Source: Owenia fusiformis (taxonomy: Eukaryota > Annelida > Polychaeta > Sabellida > Oweniidae). Taken from it: a stretch of 64,000 nucleotides of DNA. Each line of letters opens with the position of its first letter. Position 1 is the stretch's first letter. Positions 44,128 through 56,500 of this stretch are shown one piece after another. The notes below the pieces were generated by a model. The model did not search any database, was not told the origin of the DNA, and worked only from the letters and a program-made list of their open reading frames with translations. The position numbers were made by a program, and so were the translations under genes. Location: positions 27,047,248 to 27,111,247 of the forward strand of contig CAIIXF020000003.1 in assembly GCA_903813345.2 (NCBI GenBank). Reading direction: 5' to 3'.

Positions 44128-45534
44128 CTAGATTTTGGAAATTGAACGAAGTTCAATTTCAGACTCCAGATCTAGACTTTTTTTTAGCCGAGTCATCCAG
44201 AATAAGCCGAGTCATCCAGAATAAGCTGAGTCATCCAGAAAAAGATGGATAAATAAAATAGGAAGGTAGGATAGGATGGAATAGGAAAGAACGATAGGAT
44301 AGAATAAGAAAGAAGGATAGAATAGAATAGAAAGAAAGGATAGGATAGGAAGGATAGGAAGGAAAAGATACGAAGGAAGGATAGATAGGAAGGATAGGAT
44401 AGGGTCAGATAGGAAGAATGGATGAATTTTTCAATATTTTCTTCTCTACTCTTGACTTTCTATCAGGATACCATCAGATCAATTTTTCTCGAAATTTCAA
44501 AATGCCATAACTTCCGAACCGGAAGTAGGATCGAAATTTAGTTTGCAGATTCGGATTCCTGACAAAATTCTACCCCTAATTCATATCTCATACGTTAAAT
44601 TTGGAGATTTTTTATTTTGACCTACTTTTCGGACACACCATAACTTCCGAACCGGGAGTCGGATCGAAATTTGGTTTGCAGATTCGGATTCCTGATAAAA
44701 TTCTTCCCTTAATTCATAACTCATATATTAAATTTGGAGAACTTTTCATTTTGACCTACTTTTCGGACACCATATCTCAAAAGTGGGTCAAAATACTTTC
44801 TGACGGCAAAAGGCTAACACTATTAGCATATTCTTGGCTACATGTATACATAATTTCGAAGAATATAATTAAAGTGTAGTGTCAGAATCGAAAAAATAAG
44901 GAAAACCCATGAATTTGACCTAGATTTTGACCTAGGCATTTTGGTGTCCAAGTTTTCAAGCTAGATGGCTTTTGAGGTCCACTTCCTTTAAAGGCTTTGA
45001 TTATATGAAGCTGAACTCAGTCTATATTCTGTATTTTTCACTTCAAAAAAATCTTTTTTCCCATTGACTTAACATGGGCACCAAATTTAGTGATTTTTGA
45101 GTTTTCAAAACGCCATAACTTCCGAACCGGAAGTCTGATTCGAATTTGGTTTTCAGATTCGGAATCCTGAGAACATTTTCTATAATGCTAATATCCTGGA
45201 CATTGGATTCGGAGAACTTGATTTTTGGACCTCGTTTTCGGACACTGATATCTCGAAATCGGATTGAGATATCAAAAAACTAAATCGACCCTAGCTTTCC
45301 TACTTTTTTATAAGGAACACAATGCAAAAAACCCGGATCGAAAATATTGAAGGACGACCGAGAAAATCGAAAAAAGTGACAAAGTACTGGATTTGACCTA
45401 GTTCTTGACCTTTGACATAGATAAAAATTTGACCAAATTTCCGAGTAACTAGATACTGGACATAAATTGACTGAATAATGATCTTTATTGGAAACCTTAT
45501 GGTTATCGAGAAAACTGGGAGAGAATAATAATAA
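44128..45534 (-). mobile_element. Helitron-like unit C (no 5' hairpin)
   Basis: The 3' terminus on the minus strand is intact (hairpin, CCAAAAT, CTAG, then TTAT). The other end lacks the AGACTCCAGAT hairpin and runs straight into the terminus of unit D at 45535. Contains a ggata-type microsatellite (44225-44420) and one copy of the 600-bp body. Confidence 0.65.
44225..44420 (+). repeat. ggata-type microsatellite
   Basis: Irregular array of ggata, ggaa and gaag units; related arrays at 45650-45835, 47070-47155 and 48685-48780 in units D and E. Confidence 0.9.
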
Positions 45535-46947
45535 CTAGACTTTGGAAATTGAACGAAGTTCAATTTCAGACTCCAGATCTAGACTTTTTTAAGCCCAGTC
45601 ATCTAAAATAAGCCGAGTCATCCAGAATAAGCTGAGTCATCCAGAATAAGATGGATGGATAAAATAGGAAGGTAGGATAGGATGGAATGGGAAGGAACGA
45701 TAGGATAGAATAAGAAAGAAGGATAGGATAGAACAGAATAGGAAGAAAGGATATGATAGGAGAGGATAGGAAGGAAAGGATACGAAGGAAGGATAGATAG
45801 GAAGGATAGGATAGGATCAGATAGGAAGGATGGATGAATTTTTCAATATTTTCTTCTCTACTCTTGACTTTCTATCAGGATACCATCAGATCGATTTTCC
45901 GAAATTTCAAAACGCCATAACTTCCGAACCGGAAGTCGGATCTAAATTTGATTTAAAGATTCGGATTCCTGACAAAATTCTACCGCTTATTCATAACTCA
46001 TATGTTAAATTTGGAAACATTTTAATTTTGACCTACTTTTCGGACACGCCATAACTTCCGAACCGGAAGTCGGATCGAAATTTGGTTTGCAGATTCGGAT
46101 TCCTGACAAAATTCTACTCCTAAGTCATAACTCATACATTAAATTTGGAGAACTTTTTATTTTGACCTACTTTTCGGACACCATATCTCAAAAGTGGGTC
46201 AAAATACTTTCTGACGGCAAAAGGCTAACACTATTAGCACACTCTTGGCTACATGTATACACAATTTCGAAGAATATAATTGAAGTGTAGTGTCAGAATC
46301 GCAAAAATAAGGAAAACCTTTGAATTTGACCTAGATTTTGACCTAGGAATTTTGGTGTCCAAATTCTGAAGCTAGATGGCTTTTGAGGTCCCCTTCTTTT
46401 GAAGGCTTTCATTAAATTAAGCTGAACTCAGTCTATATTTCGTATTTTTCACTTCAAAAATATCTTTTTTCCCATTGACTTAACATGAGCACAAAATTTA
46501 GCGATTTTTGAGTTTTCAAAACGCCATAACTTCCGAACCAGAAGTCGGATCGAAATTTGGTTTGTAGATTCGGATTCCTGACAAAATTCTACCCCTAATT
46601 CATAACTCATACATTGAATTTGGAGCACGTTTTGGTGTGACCTACTTTCTGGACGCCATATCTCAAAATCGGTTTGAGATATCAAAAAACTAAATCGACC
46701 CTAGGTTTCCTACTTTTTAATGAGGAACACAATGAAAAAAACCTGGATCGAAAATATTGAAGGACGACTGAGAAAATTGAAAAAAGTGACAAAGTACTGG
46801 ATTTGACCTAGTTCTTGACCTTTGACCTAGATAAAAAATTGACCCAATTTCCGAGAAACTAGATACTGGACCTAAATTGACCATATACAGGACTTGACTC
46901 AATGTCTTCTAGTTAAGGAGAAAATGGGGGTAGAATAATAATAATAA
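45535..46947 (-). mobile_element. Helitron-like unit D (no 5' hairpin)
   Basis: Same layout as unit C and joined head to tail with C and E. The body has a perfect DR1 motif at 46816-46828. Confidence 0.65.
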
Positions 46948-47229
46948 CTAGACTTTGGAAATTGAACGAGTTCAATTTCAGACTCCAGATTCAGACCTTT
47001 TTAGCTGAGTCATCAAGAATAAGCCGAGTCATCCAGAATAAGCTGAATCATCCAGAAAAAGATGGATGGATAAATTAGGAAGGTAGGAAAGGATAGAATC
47101 GGAAGGAACGATAGGCTAGAATAAGAAAGAAGGATATGATAGAATAGAATAGGAAACAAGAACACAAATGTGTACAAAATGTCCCCACCAAGTTGTGATC
47201 CCGTGAAATGGTTATCCTGAAAATGAGTA

Positions 47230-48065
47230 GACAAGACTTTACCAACACAATTTGAGGACGGAAAATCCAAAGTGGCCACCTTAAAATTTACCCAGAATGC
47301 CCAAAATTTAGTCAGTTCTAGATTTTCATACTAAGAACCACCCCTGAAAAATTTGAAATTGATCCGTCACACAGTTAACCAGAAAACATGTAAAGAAGAC
47401 TTTACAGACAAGATTTCAGGATGGAAAATCCAAAATGGCTGCCTTGACATTTACCGAGAATATCAAAAAACTAATCTGTTTGTAGATTTTCATACTAAGA
47501 ATCATCCCTGAAAATATGAAATTGATCTACCAAACGGTTCACCTGAAAACGGGTAGACAAGACTTTACAGACAAGATTTTAGGACAGAAAATCCAAAATG
47601 GCTGCCTTAACATTTACGCAGAATGCAAAAAAAGTAATCAAATGTAGATTTTCATACAAAGAATCATCCCTGAAAATTTGAAATTGATCTACCAAACCGT
47701 TCACCTAAAAACGCGTAGACAAGACTTTACAGGCAAGATTTTAAGACGGAAAATCCAAAATGGCTGCCTTGACATTTACCCAGAATGCAAAAAAACTAAT
47801 GAGTTCTAGATTTTCATACTAAGAATCATTCCTGAAAATTTGAAATTGATCTACCAAACAGTTCACCTGAAAACGAGTAGACAAGACTTTACAGACAAGA
47901 TTTTAGGACGGAAAATCCAAAATGGCTGCCTTGACATTTACCCAGAATGCCAAAAAACTAATGAGATATAGATTTTTATACTAAGAATCATCCCTGAAAA
48001 TTTGAAATTGATCCACCAAACGGTTCACCTGAAAACGTGCAGACAAGACTTCACAGACAAGATTT
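47230..48065 (+). repeat. 165-bp tandem repeat, about five copies
   Basis: Each unit contains agacaagactttacagacaa, gaaaatccaaaatgg, tctagattttcatactaaga and ccctgaaaatttgaaattga. Confidence 0.9.
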
Positions 48066-48564
48066 TAGGACCGAAAAATCCAAAATGGCCGACAATAAAA
48101 AAGTCCTTATGAGTTTTTGCTGATTTCTTTTTACAAAATTATCACATATAACTACTGTTAACAATAAAGTAGGCTTTTACAGCAAAGTACATCTGAAATT
48201 ATTTATAAAGCTACTAAATAGTTAAAGTATGAAAACTCAAAAACACCATTGAATATGATACAAAGTATTATCGCGCGCTAACTTTTCTTAAGACATTCAA
48301 AATGGCTGACATGACTGAGCTAGCAGGTCCAAAACCTAATCAGATCTAGAATGAAGTGAGCTGAACAAGATGTTAAAGTTTTAAATGCAACTGTGAAGCA
48401 GTTTTTCTTAAAGTTTGCAGACAAGGATTTTAGCATTTGACTTCAAAATGGCCGACAGGAAGTAGGTTTCGAGTTAAATTTTTTTCATCCACATCTATAG
48501 GCACTCATAAGTTATTCCTGAAAATTAGAAGGTGATACCTGTAGCGGTTTTGGAGAAAACTGCC

Positions 48565-48640
48565 GGACGTACGGACGGACGGACGGACGGACAGACAGAC
48601 AACCAGACAGACAGACAGACGGACGGACGGACGGACGCGC
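48565..48640 (+). repeat. ggac/agac microsatellite
   Basis: Blocks of ggacggacggac and agacagacagac. Confidence 0.95.
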
Positions 48641-49924
48641 CTAGGACGACAATATGGCCCCACACTATGTGGTGGGGACATAAAAAGGATATGATAGGAT
48701 AGGATAGGAAGGATAGGAAGGAAAAGATACGAAGGAAGGATAGATAGGAAGGATAGGATAGGATCAGATAGGAAGGATGGATGAATTTTTCAATATTTTC
48801 TTCTCTACTCTTGACTTTCTATCAGGATACCATCAGATTGAGTTCTCCGAAATTTCAAAATGCCATAACTTCCGAACTGAAAGTCGGATCGAAATTTGAT
48901 TTGAAGATTCGGATTCCTGACAAAATTCTACCCCTAATTCATAACTCATACGTTAAATTTGGAGAACTTTTCATTTTGACCTACTTTTCCGTTACCATAT
49001 CTCAAAAGCGGGTCAAAATACTTTCTGACGGCAAAAGGCTAACGCTATTAGCACACTCTTGGCTACATGTATACACAATTTCGAAGAATATTATTGAAGT
49101 GTAGTGTCAGAATCGCAAAAATAAGAAAAACCTTTGAATTTGACCTAGATTTTGACCTAGGCATTTTTGGTGTCAAAATTTTGAAGCTAGATGGCTTTTG
49201 AGGTCCCCTTCTTTTTAAGGCTTTCATTAAATTAAGCTGAACTCAGTCTACATTTCGTATTTTTCACTCCAAAAAAATCCTTTTTCCCATTGACTTAACA
49301 TGGGCACCAAATTTAGCGATTTTTGAACTTTTAAAACGACATAACTTCTGAACCGGGAGTCGGATCGAAATTTGGTTTGCAGATTCGGATTCCTGACAAA
49401 ATTCTACCCCTAATTCATAACTCATACTCTGAATTTGGAGAACTTTTGTTTTGACCTACTTTCTGGACGCCATATTTCAAAATCGGTAAGAGTAATTAAA
49501 AAAAAACAGGGACACTTATGAAAGGGCTTTTTCTAAGCTACATGATGAAAAAAAGACGAAGACGTTTCGATAAATAACGACGAAGATAATTGATAGAATG
49601 TTGAAAATGTAAGATTTGACCTAGTTCTTGACCTTTGACCTAGATAAAAAATTGACCCAATTTCCGAGAAACTAGATACTGGACCTAAATTGACCATATA
49701 CAGGACTTGACTCAATGTCTTCTAGTTAAGGAGAAAACGTGTTAAGAAAAATAATAATAATAAAGAAGAATAATGACGAAAGTAATAGACTCCAGATTTA
49801 CATCTGGAGTCTAATAATAAAGAAGAAGAATACTGGCAAAAACAATAGACTCCAGATTGATATCTGGAGTCTAATAAGAATACTGGCAAAAACAATAGAC
49901 TCCAGATTGACATCTGGAGTCTAA

Positions 49925-50430
49925 TAAAGAGTACATGTTAGTCTCAGAGAGTTCATACATTATTAATTTCTCATAAGCCTACTTATTGATGTTTATATGA
50001 CATGACATCACTTTCTATTTATTATTTATTTTAAATGTAAAATGTGCTGTAATGTTGTGGTTGCCATGACATTACTGCAAAAAATGCATGTATGATCTAG
50101 CGCGTATCTAGGGTATCTAAGTAGAGAATTCTTAATACTTAATAATAGGGTCCCACCTAGTCAAAACCATAAATATACTTTTGTTCAAACTAGAGGAAAG
50201 TAAATAAAATTTGGAACTCCATCATATTCATTAGCATCTACAATGTATGTCTTGTAGAACTACATGTACTACTCATATTCAAACTTATTGATCAGCCTTA
50301 TTCCATAAAAAATGCTGTTCATGAACAATCGGTTAAATCTAGAAAAAACATAAAACCAAAAAAAGAAAATCTAACTACTCAACTGGAACAATTTTTTCAC
50401 ATCAATTTCAACTGAACAGTCAGAATTATT
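49925..50430. other. no gene seen
   Basis: AT-rich sequence between unit E and the minisatellite. Confidence 0.4.
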
Positions 50431-50960
50431 TAACACGCAGATCTTCCCAGATCTTATGATTCAGAATTATTTAACATATAGATCTTATGATTCAGAATTA
50501 TTTAACATGTAGATCTTATGATTCAGAATTATTTAACATGCAGATCTTATGATTCAGAATTATTTAACATGTAGATCTTATGATTCAGAATTATTTAACA
50601 TGCAGATCTTATGATTCAGAATTATTTAACATGCAGATCTTATGATTCAGAATTATTCAATACGCAGATCTTATGATTCAGAATCAATTAACATGCAGAT
50701 CTTATGATTCAGAATTATTTAACATGCAGATCTTATGATTCAGAATTATTTAACATGCAGATCTTATGATTCAGAATTATTTAACACGCAGATCTTATGA
50801 TTCAGAATTATTTAACATGCAGATCTCATGTTTCAGAATTATTTAACACGCAGATCTTATGATTCAGAATTATTTAACATGCAGATCTTATGATTCAGAA
50901 TTATTTAACATGCAGATCTCATGTTTCAGAATTATTTAACATGCAGATCTTATGATTCAA
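50430..50960 (+). repeat. 31-bp minisatellite, about 17 copies
   Basis: The unit contains gattcagaattatttaacat followed by gcagatcttat. Copies are nearly identical, with changes concentrated at the acatg/acacg position and two catgtttcag variants. No unique spacers, so not a CRISPR array. Confidence 0.95.
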
Positions 50961-50964
50961 TATA

Positions 50965-52065
50965 AAAGCAATTAACTGAATACATTTTTCATGATATTAC
51001 AATGGAGATAACAAAATATTGACAATACAAAGATACATTCAATATATCAAAATGGAAACACATATAAACTGAGCCAAAAAAACTACACAAAATGAAGTAC
51101 ATGAATTAAAAAATAAATGTAAATTAAAGTATATCATTACAGATAAAGGTCAGTTTAACAAAAAAACAGATAATGTATCCATTTAAAATGGATTGTCATG
51201 ATATGCATTGTCATTATGCATATATGCACCACCTGTTGTTTTGTACATGTAGCTAGATGTACAGTATGTAATAAGTTATTTCCATGCAATATTTACACTA
51301 AAAAGCTTCTTCAGTCTTAAAATGTAGTGAAGGTATGGGCATTTTGCAAACCAAATAGCCCTGTGGGACAAACACCTCTTTGGTAACAAGTTTACAAGTT
51401 AAATAATGTAGACAGAAAAACTTTTAGCTGTGCCTTTAATTGATTTCTTCTATGTACAAGACACTACACGACATGGTGGTTACAGCCAGACTGCCATGTA
51501 TGATACAGGCAAGCACATGCATTGCATACCCTGAGGACCAGGACCTATTAATTACTATTATGCTCTGAGGAGGACAAATAAATAAACAGCATTGATTTTA
51601 AGATTTTACAGAGATCAACAGAATGCAATTCTGTTTGGGTAGCTGGATATACAAAAATCAATCTATTCCGACTGGATAAGGTTGGATTGAAGGCCTATCT
51701 TTCATTTAAAAAGTGTTTATGAAGCGCTCTTTTAAAGGAGCAAAATTAACTACTAGAAGGGCCACTCCTTGCCAAATTATTCAAACAGAAATTGTTGCTT
51801 TCAGTTGCTTAATTGCTTCAAATACACTAGGGCTATTCACAGGCCTTTTAGTGAGGATGGGCCTTGTTTTCTATAATCCTGACAAACATCAAGTCTCTTT
51901 TTCCAATTAAAATGCTTGTTCAGTTATTCATACCCAAAAGGTTTCCCCCTATCTGACCTAATTCAAAATTCTGGCTATAGCCCTACATGCCGTATATGCT
52001 ACTCAGATGAGAAAAATGTGTAAATATACATTATCAAAAAATTGTAAATGCTGAAAAGTTGTAGG
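50965..52065. other. no gene seen
   Basis: Could hold the 3' UTR of the minus-strand gene that ends at 53350 if that UTR is long; no polyadenylation signal stands out. The frame at 51713-51910 has no support. Confidence 0.4.
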
Positions 52066-52069
52066 AAAA

Positions 52070-52114
52070 TACAGAGTGACCCATATATCCATAAATCTTT
52101 TTGGACACCCTGTA
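52070..52114. repeat. 45-bp mariner-type end pair
   Basis: Runs from tacagagtgaccc to ggacaccctgta, inverted ends of Tc1/mariner form with almost nothing between them. Confidence 0.5.
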
Positions 52115-52255
52115 CTTTCAAATTTGCAATTGTCAAAAAGTAAATATTGCTGAATTTACATCGACGGCTCTATGCTCACCACAAATGAGTATTCAATCTC
52201 TATTAGGCCCTCTTGCAATTGAAGTCAATGCCTCTCACTCAAGGCATTAAAAATA

Positions 52256-52417
52256 CAGTATAACCTGTCTAAGTGGAACACCTTTGGTACCTCTAAAAAG
52301 TGTTCCATTTATAGAGATGCGTTTAACATTAAGTCAGATGGTCTTGGGACTCTGGAAAGTGGTCAACTAACAGAAATGTTCCACTTCTGGAGGTGTTCCA
52401 CTTTACAGGTTTTACTG
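52256..52417. mobile_element. Tigger-like miniature element
   Basis: Starts cagtataacctgtctaagtg and ends cactttacaggttttactg; TA at the left border. Interior of gtggaacacctttgg and aaagtgttccatt type. Confidence 0.7.
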
Positions 52418-52419
52418 TG

Positions 52420-52661
52420 CAGTAAAACCTGGATAGTATACCTCTAATCTGAACACCTCTTAATGTGACACCTTCTTAACCAAATTTTGTTATCTCATTT
52501 TTACTCACATATCAATAAACCTTTATGAACACCTGCTAATATGAACACTGAACACCTGCTAATATGAACACTGAACACCTGCTAATATGAACACTGAACA
52601 CCTGCTAATATGAATACTTTTGGCTAGTCCCAGTGGCGTTCAGATTAGAGAGGTTTTACTG
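52420..52661. mobile_element. Tigger-like miniature element with internal 23-bp repeats
   Basis: Starts cagtaaaacctggatagtat and ends cagattagagaggttttactg, only two bases after the previous element. Four copies of gaacacctgctaatatgaac lie inside (52525-52615). Confidence 0.75.
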
Positions 52662-53349
52662 TTCATCAAAATCTCAATTTTGAGATTCAATTATCTATGT
52701 AATACTCTGAAATTGAAACCGATCTCTGGATTTCTGGTTCGAATGTAGGATCAGTCTTAGAGTTGACAATTAGCAAGCAACATTTACAAAACTTGTTCTA
52801 TACCATATACCATCCCATATATAACACCTCCAAAAAAATTATGACATTTAATTGAATGATTAAATTATCTAAGATTGAAAAGACAGAAATGCTTAACTCC
52901 TCAATATAATGTGGATATCAATACTGAAATAAAAATGCATACAAAATTGTTTAAATCTTACATTTTTCTTATAAGGAGGATAATTAGGTGTGACTTTTGG
53001 TATTTTTGATGGGATAAGAATTAATATGAGCCGAGAAAAACCAAATCATGATCTTTGAAGCAGGTGGACTTTGCACTGTGCCCATATCAGATTTTGAAAA
53101 TAGGCTTGAACCTAATTGAAAATTAAATTTACATCCACTTGAAAATTAGAAAAATTAGACTCGCAGTGATAGATATTGCAATTTTCTAATGAGAAATTAG
53201 AAATGGCCACCAAGTAATACAAAGCATGGTGAAACTTTATCAGATGTTGGCACTAGTTTGCCCTTACATCTTCATCAAATTTCAAATTCAACAGGTAAGT
53301 GGTTTATCTGGATTGGTGATCACATACATTGTGTTGTAGGACAGAAGTT

Positions 53350-53534
53350 TTAATATCCTGTCTTAAGTTCTTCAGTGGCAGGAACGTATCCCACAGGTTG
53401 ATGTCCTGGGGGTGGGGCTCCTGGGGGTGGGGCTCCCGGGGGATATTGTCCTGTTGGTGGGGGATATTGTCCTGGGGGTGGAGCACCACCTTGTGGAGGG
53501 GGGTATGGTGGTTGTCCGGGGTGTGGGGCATATC
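53350..53534 (-). CDS. receptor-like gene, exon 7 (tail end)
   Basis: Acceptor ATTTCAG; residues 352-412, repeats of PPPGQYPP and PPPGA, ending EELKTGY and stop at 53352-53350. Confidence 0.88.
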
Positions 53535-56500
53535 CTGAAATATATGTAAATCATATATATTAATGAAATTATCATTAAATTATGAATATTGTTGGTTACA
53601 TAAAGAAGATTTCTACCTTATCACATATTCATTATCCAGGGGTCTCCAAGTCATTAGCAACACTTGACCATTAATTTTTATATGACTACATATTAGAAAT
53701 GTTGATGCAATATACATAGAGTTTTAGTTTTGTGGTTGGTGGTTGGTCTCACACTAGTTTAAAATAAATATAGACATTGCATACTTAAATAATATACATG
53801 TAGCCCAGTCCATATTTATTTACATATACATGTATTCAAATATCTAATTTTATGAAAACAGCTGTGGAAACAACAGTCATACTTTGAGAGAATGAACACA
53901 GAAACGTCAATTTTATAGGTTTTTTATGGGACCCTACTTAAATGTAGAATCATTCAAGAAAGCGGATGAAACATCCTGATAAAAGGTGTCATTATCATCA
54001 CTCCAAATTTTCACCAAATGGAATATATGTATTTACATACAGGAATTTATGTACAAAATTTGTAAAGAGAATTTTGAGTGACATGTCTTTTGCATATTTC
54101 TTTTTATATATTGCCTTTATCAATGTACTTTTGTTACACAGCAAGAAATAAATTTTAATCATGCTATCATCATGGCTTTGAACTATAGCCTACCTGGGGG
54201 AGGTTGTGCGGGTCCTGGATATCCCTGGGGTGGTGGTTGATAACCCCCATATGCTGGGGGAGGTTGTTCCCCAAGTGGGTATTGCGCAGGACCTTGGGGC
54301 TGGAAGGCTCCATATGCAGGTTGTGGTGGCCCTGCAGGTTGCATTTGTTGGTAACCTGCAGGTTGTGCAGGATAAGAACCAGCAGGAGCAGCAGGGGAAA
54401 CAAATGTAGTAGGTTGTGCTAAAAATTAAATAAACCAAATAATGGTAATATATAATTAAAAAGAATTTCGGATTGTTGATCAGCTAGGCCTAGATTGGCT
54501 CTAAACCATAGCTCTCCACAATCCATAGATGTGAAGTACATTGTGTGAACTCTCACCCCCCCCCCATGTGAACTAAATTGTGTGAACTCTCACCCCCCCT
54601 ATGTGAACTAAATTGTGTGAACTCTCACCCCCCTATGTGAACTACATTGTGTGAACTCTCACCCCCCCTATGTGAACTACATTGTGTGAACTCTCACCCC
54701 CCCTATGTGAACTACATCGTGTGAACTCTCACCCCCCCTATGTGAACTACATCGTGTGAACTCTCACCCCCCCCTATGCGAACTACATTGTGTGAACTCT
54801 CACCCCCCCTATGTGAACTACATTGTGTAAACTCTCACCCCCCCCCTATGTGAACTACATCGTGTGAACTCTCACCCCCCCCTATGTGAACTACATTGTG
54901 TGAACTCTCACCCCCCCCCCCTATGTGAACTACATTGTGTGAACTCTCACCCCCTCCCCCCTATGTGAACTACATTGTGTGAACTCTCACCCCCCCCTAT
55001 GTGAACTACATTGTGTGAACTCTCACCCCCCTATGTGAACTACATTGTGTGAACTCTCACCCCCCCCCCCCTTTAAGATGGAACACTTTACAACATGAAT
55101 AGTAATGTTCATACATCTCCTCAATTTTTCTTTTGTCCCCATGTTAAATGTGTGTCATCCCAGAAGAATGAGCAATTCTAGAAAATTCTTAGGCTGAACA
55201 TATGCAAAAAGATCCCAGTAGTGTCTACAGTTGGTAGGTTTTACGGTTTTACTCTTTTTTGATCACTTTAACAAAGCAGTTATACACCCAGAAGTCTAAA
55301 AAGTAATTATTTACGATGCAATGCTTATCTGTTTATCACACTGTTATTACATAATTATGCTTAAAAAAATGGGCATCGCTGACTTTGTATTAAGAATGTA
55401 GAAAATCTAAAATCAAATCAAATCATGTCAAGCATTTGTTTTTCAAATATACATATCTTTTTCTGGTCGCAAATAAACAAATTGTTTGAGATACAAATCT
55501 TCGATACATTTATATATCTTCATCAGTTATATAAATATATCGAAAACTATCTCAAAGAATTTGTTTGTTTTAAACACTTAATAGGTATCTCTGATTGCTG
55601 TATAGATTTTAGTTGAGGAAGTGAACTTACCCGGGGGAACTGATGTATTCGCTGCCTGTTGCCCTGCCTGTCGTCTACGACGATACATAACCACACCAAA
55701 TATAATGAATATGACAACTAGGACAACGATTCCTCCTACGAGGAACTGGCTCCAACCAACTTTTATCCCAGATGAGACTGAAAACATAATTTTCAATTCA
55801 ATAAGATTAATAATGAGCGTGTGAAAAAAGTTTCAAGGGACCTGGTGGACCTATTTTTGATCCAAAATACATCAAAACTAGAAATACTATTCTAGTAATA
55901 ACTTGGACCATCTACAATGAAAATGAAAAATACATTCTTTTTATAAATTTGGAACCTGAAAAGTTTTGCTATAGTAAGTGAACAAATCACCTTTGAAAAA
56001 TACTAAGAGATGCATGCATCCCCTTATAGTTTTTCCATGTTATGCCGTTTACAAGGTATTTTTAACCTTGATCTTCTTCATGAAAGTATCTCTGTAACAA
56101 GTTTGCTGATGATACAAATTCAACTAATTGCGAGCTGCTATGATTTTTGGAATTTGGGGAGACAGCGCCATTTTAGCAGGCTTTATAAATAAGTCTAAAA
56201 ACTTAATTAAAATTAATTATTTTTACAATTAACAATTTGAAAGTAATTAATGGCCTCTCCAATCAAAAGAAGAACAACAAATAAATTGACATACATTTAC
56301 ACTTAGTCGGATATGATGTAGACTCATCTGAATTATCTCCGCAATGGTCAACCCCATCACACTTCAATGAATCATCAATACATTTGCGATTTCTACATTT
56401 AAACTCATCACAAACTGGAAAGCAAAGCACACATGATAAAATGTCGCCATTTCATAAGTTATACTTCAAAAAGTCACAAAAAGTCACAAAAGTGTTACAA

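Larger units (their letters stand above)
47157..48683. mobile_element. 1.5-kb insertion with atgtccccacca ends
   Basis: The left side has atgtccccaccaa (47178) and the right side the complement, ggtggggacat (48671). It interrupts a ggata array whose two parts match unit D. Inside are five to six direct copies of a roughly 165-bp unit (caaaatggctgccttgacat, gatctaccaaacggttcacc) from 47230 to 48065, then a ggacggac/agac microsatellite (48565-48640). No coding capacity. Confidence 0.65.
46948..49924 (-). mobile_element. Helitron-like unit E, with triple end hairpin
   Basis: The 3' terminus is intact at 46948. At the other end the AGACTCCAGAT hairpin occurs three times in a row (49787, 49844, 49898), separated by aatactggcaaaaacaatag-like spacers. 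The microsatellite is split by a 1.5-kb insertion (47157-48683). A perfect DR1 motif is at 49629-49641. Confidence 0.65.

Noticed and set aside
33699-49104. Recurring plus- and minus-strand frames such as FGLQIRIPDKILPLIHNSY and SQKWVKILSDGK in many copies
   Set aside because: They repeat because the DNA repeats. Both strands are open in places, frames shift between copies, and there is no start, length or motif that holds across copies, so they are not read as genes.
50430-50960. CRISPR-like array
   Set aside because: The whole 31-bp unit is repeated with no unique spacers, and the DNA is animal.
53329-53538. Plus-strand Trp/Gly-rich frame and a second minus-strand frame over the same bases
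   Set aside because: Shadows of the Pro-rich exon 7; only the frame ending EELKTGY joins exon 6 in phase and begins after a proper acceptor.
54190-54438. Other open frames across exon 6 on both strands
   Set aside because: Biased composition keeps them open; they do not connect to exons 5 and 7 in phase.
54538-55073. CRISPR-like array
   Set aside because: Pure tandem repeat with variable C runs; no spacers.
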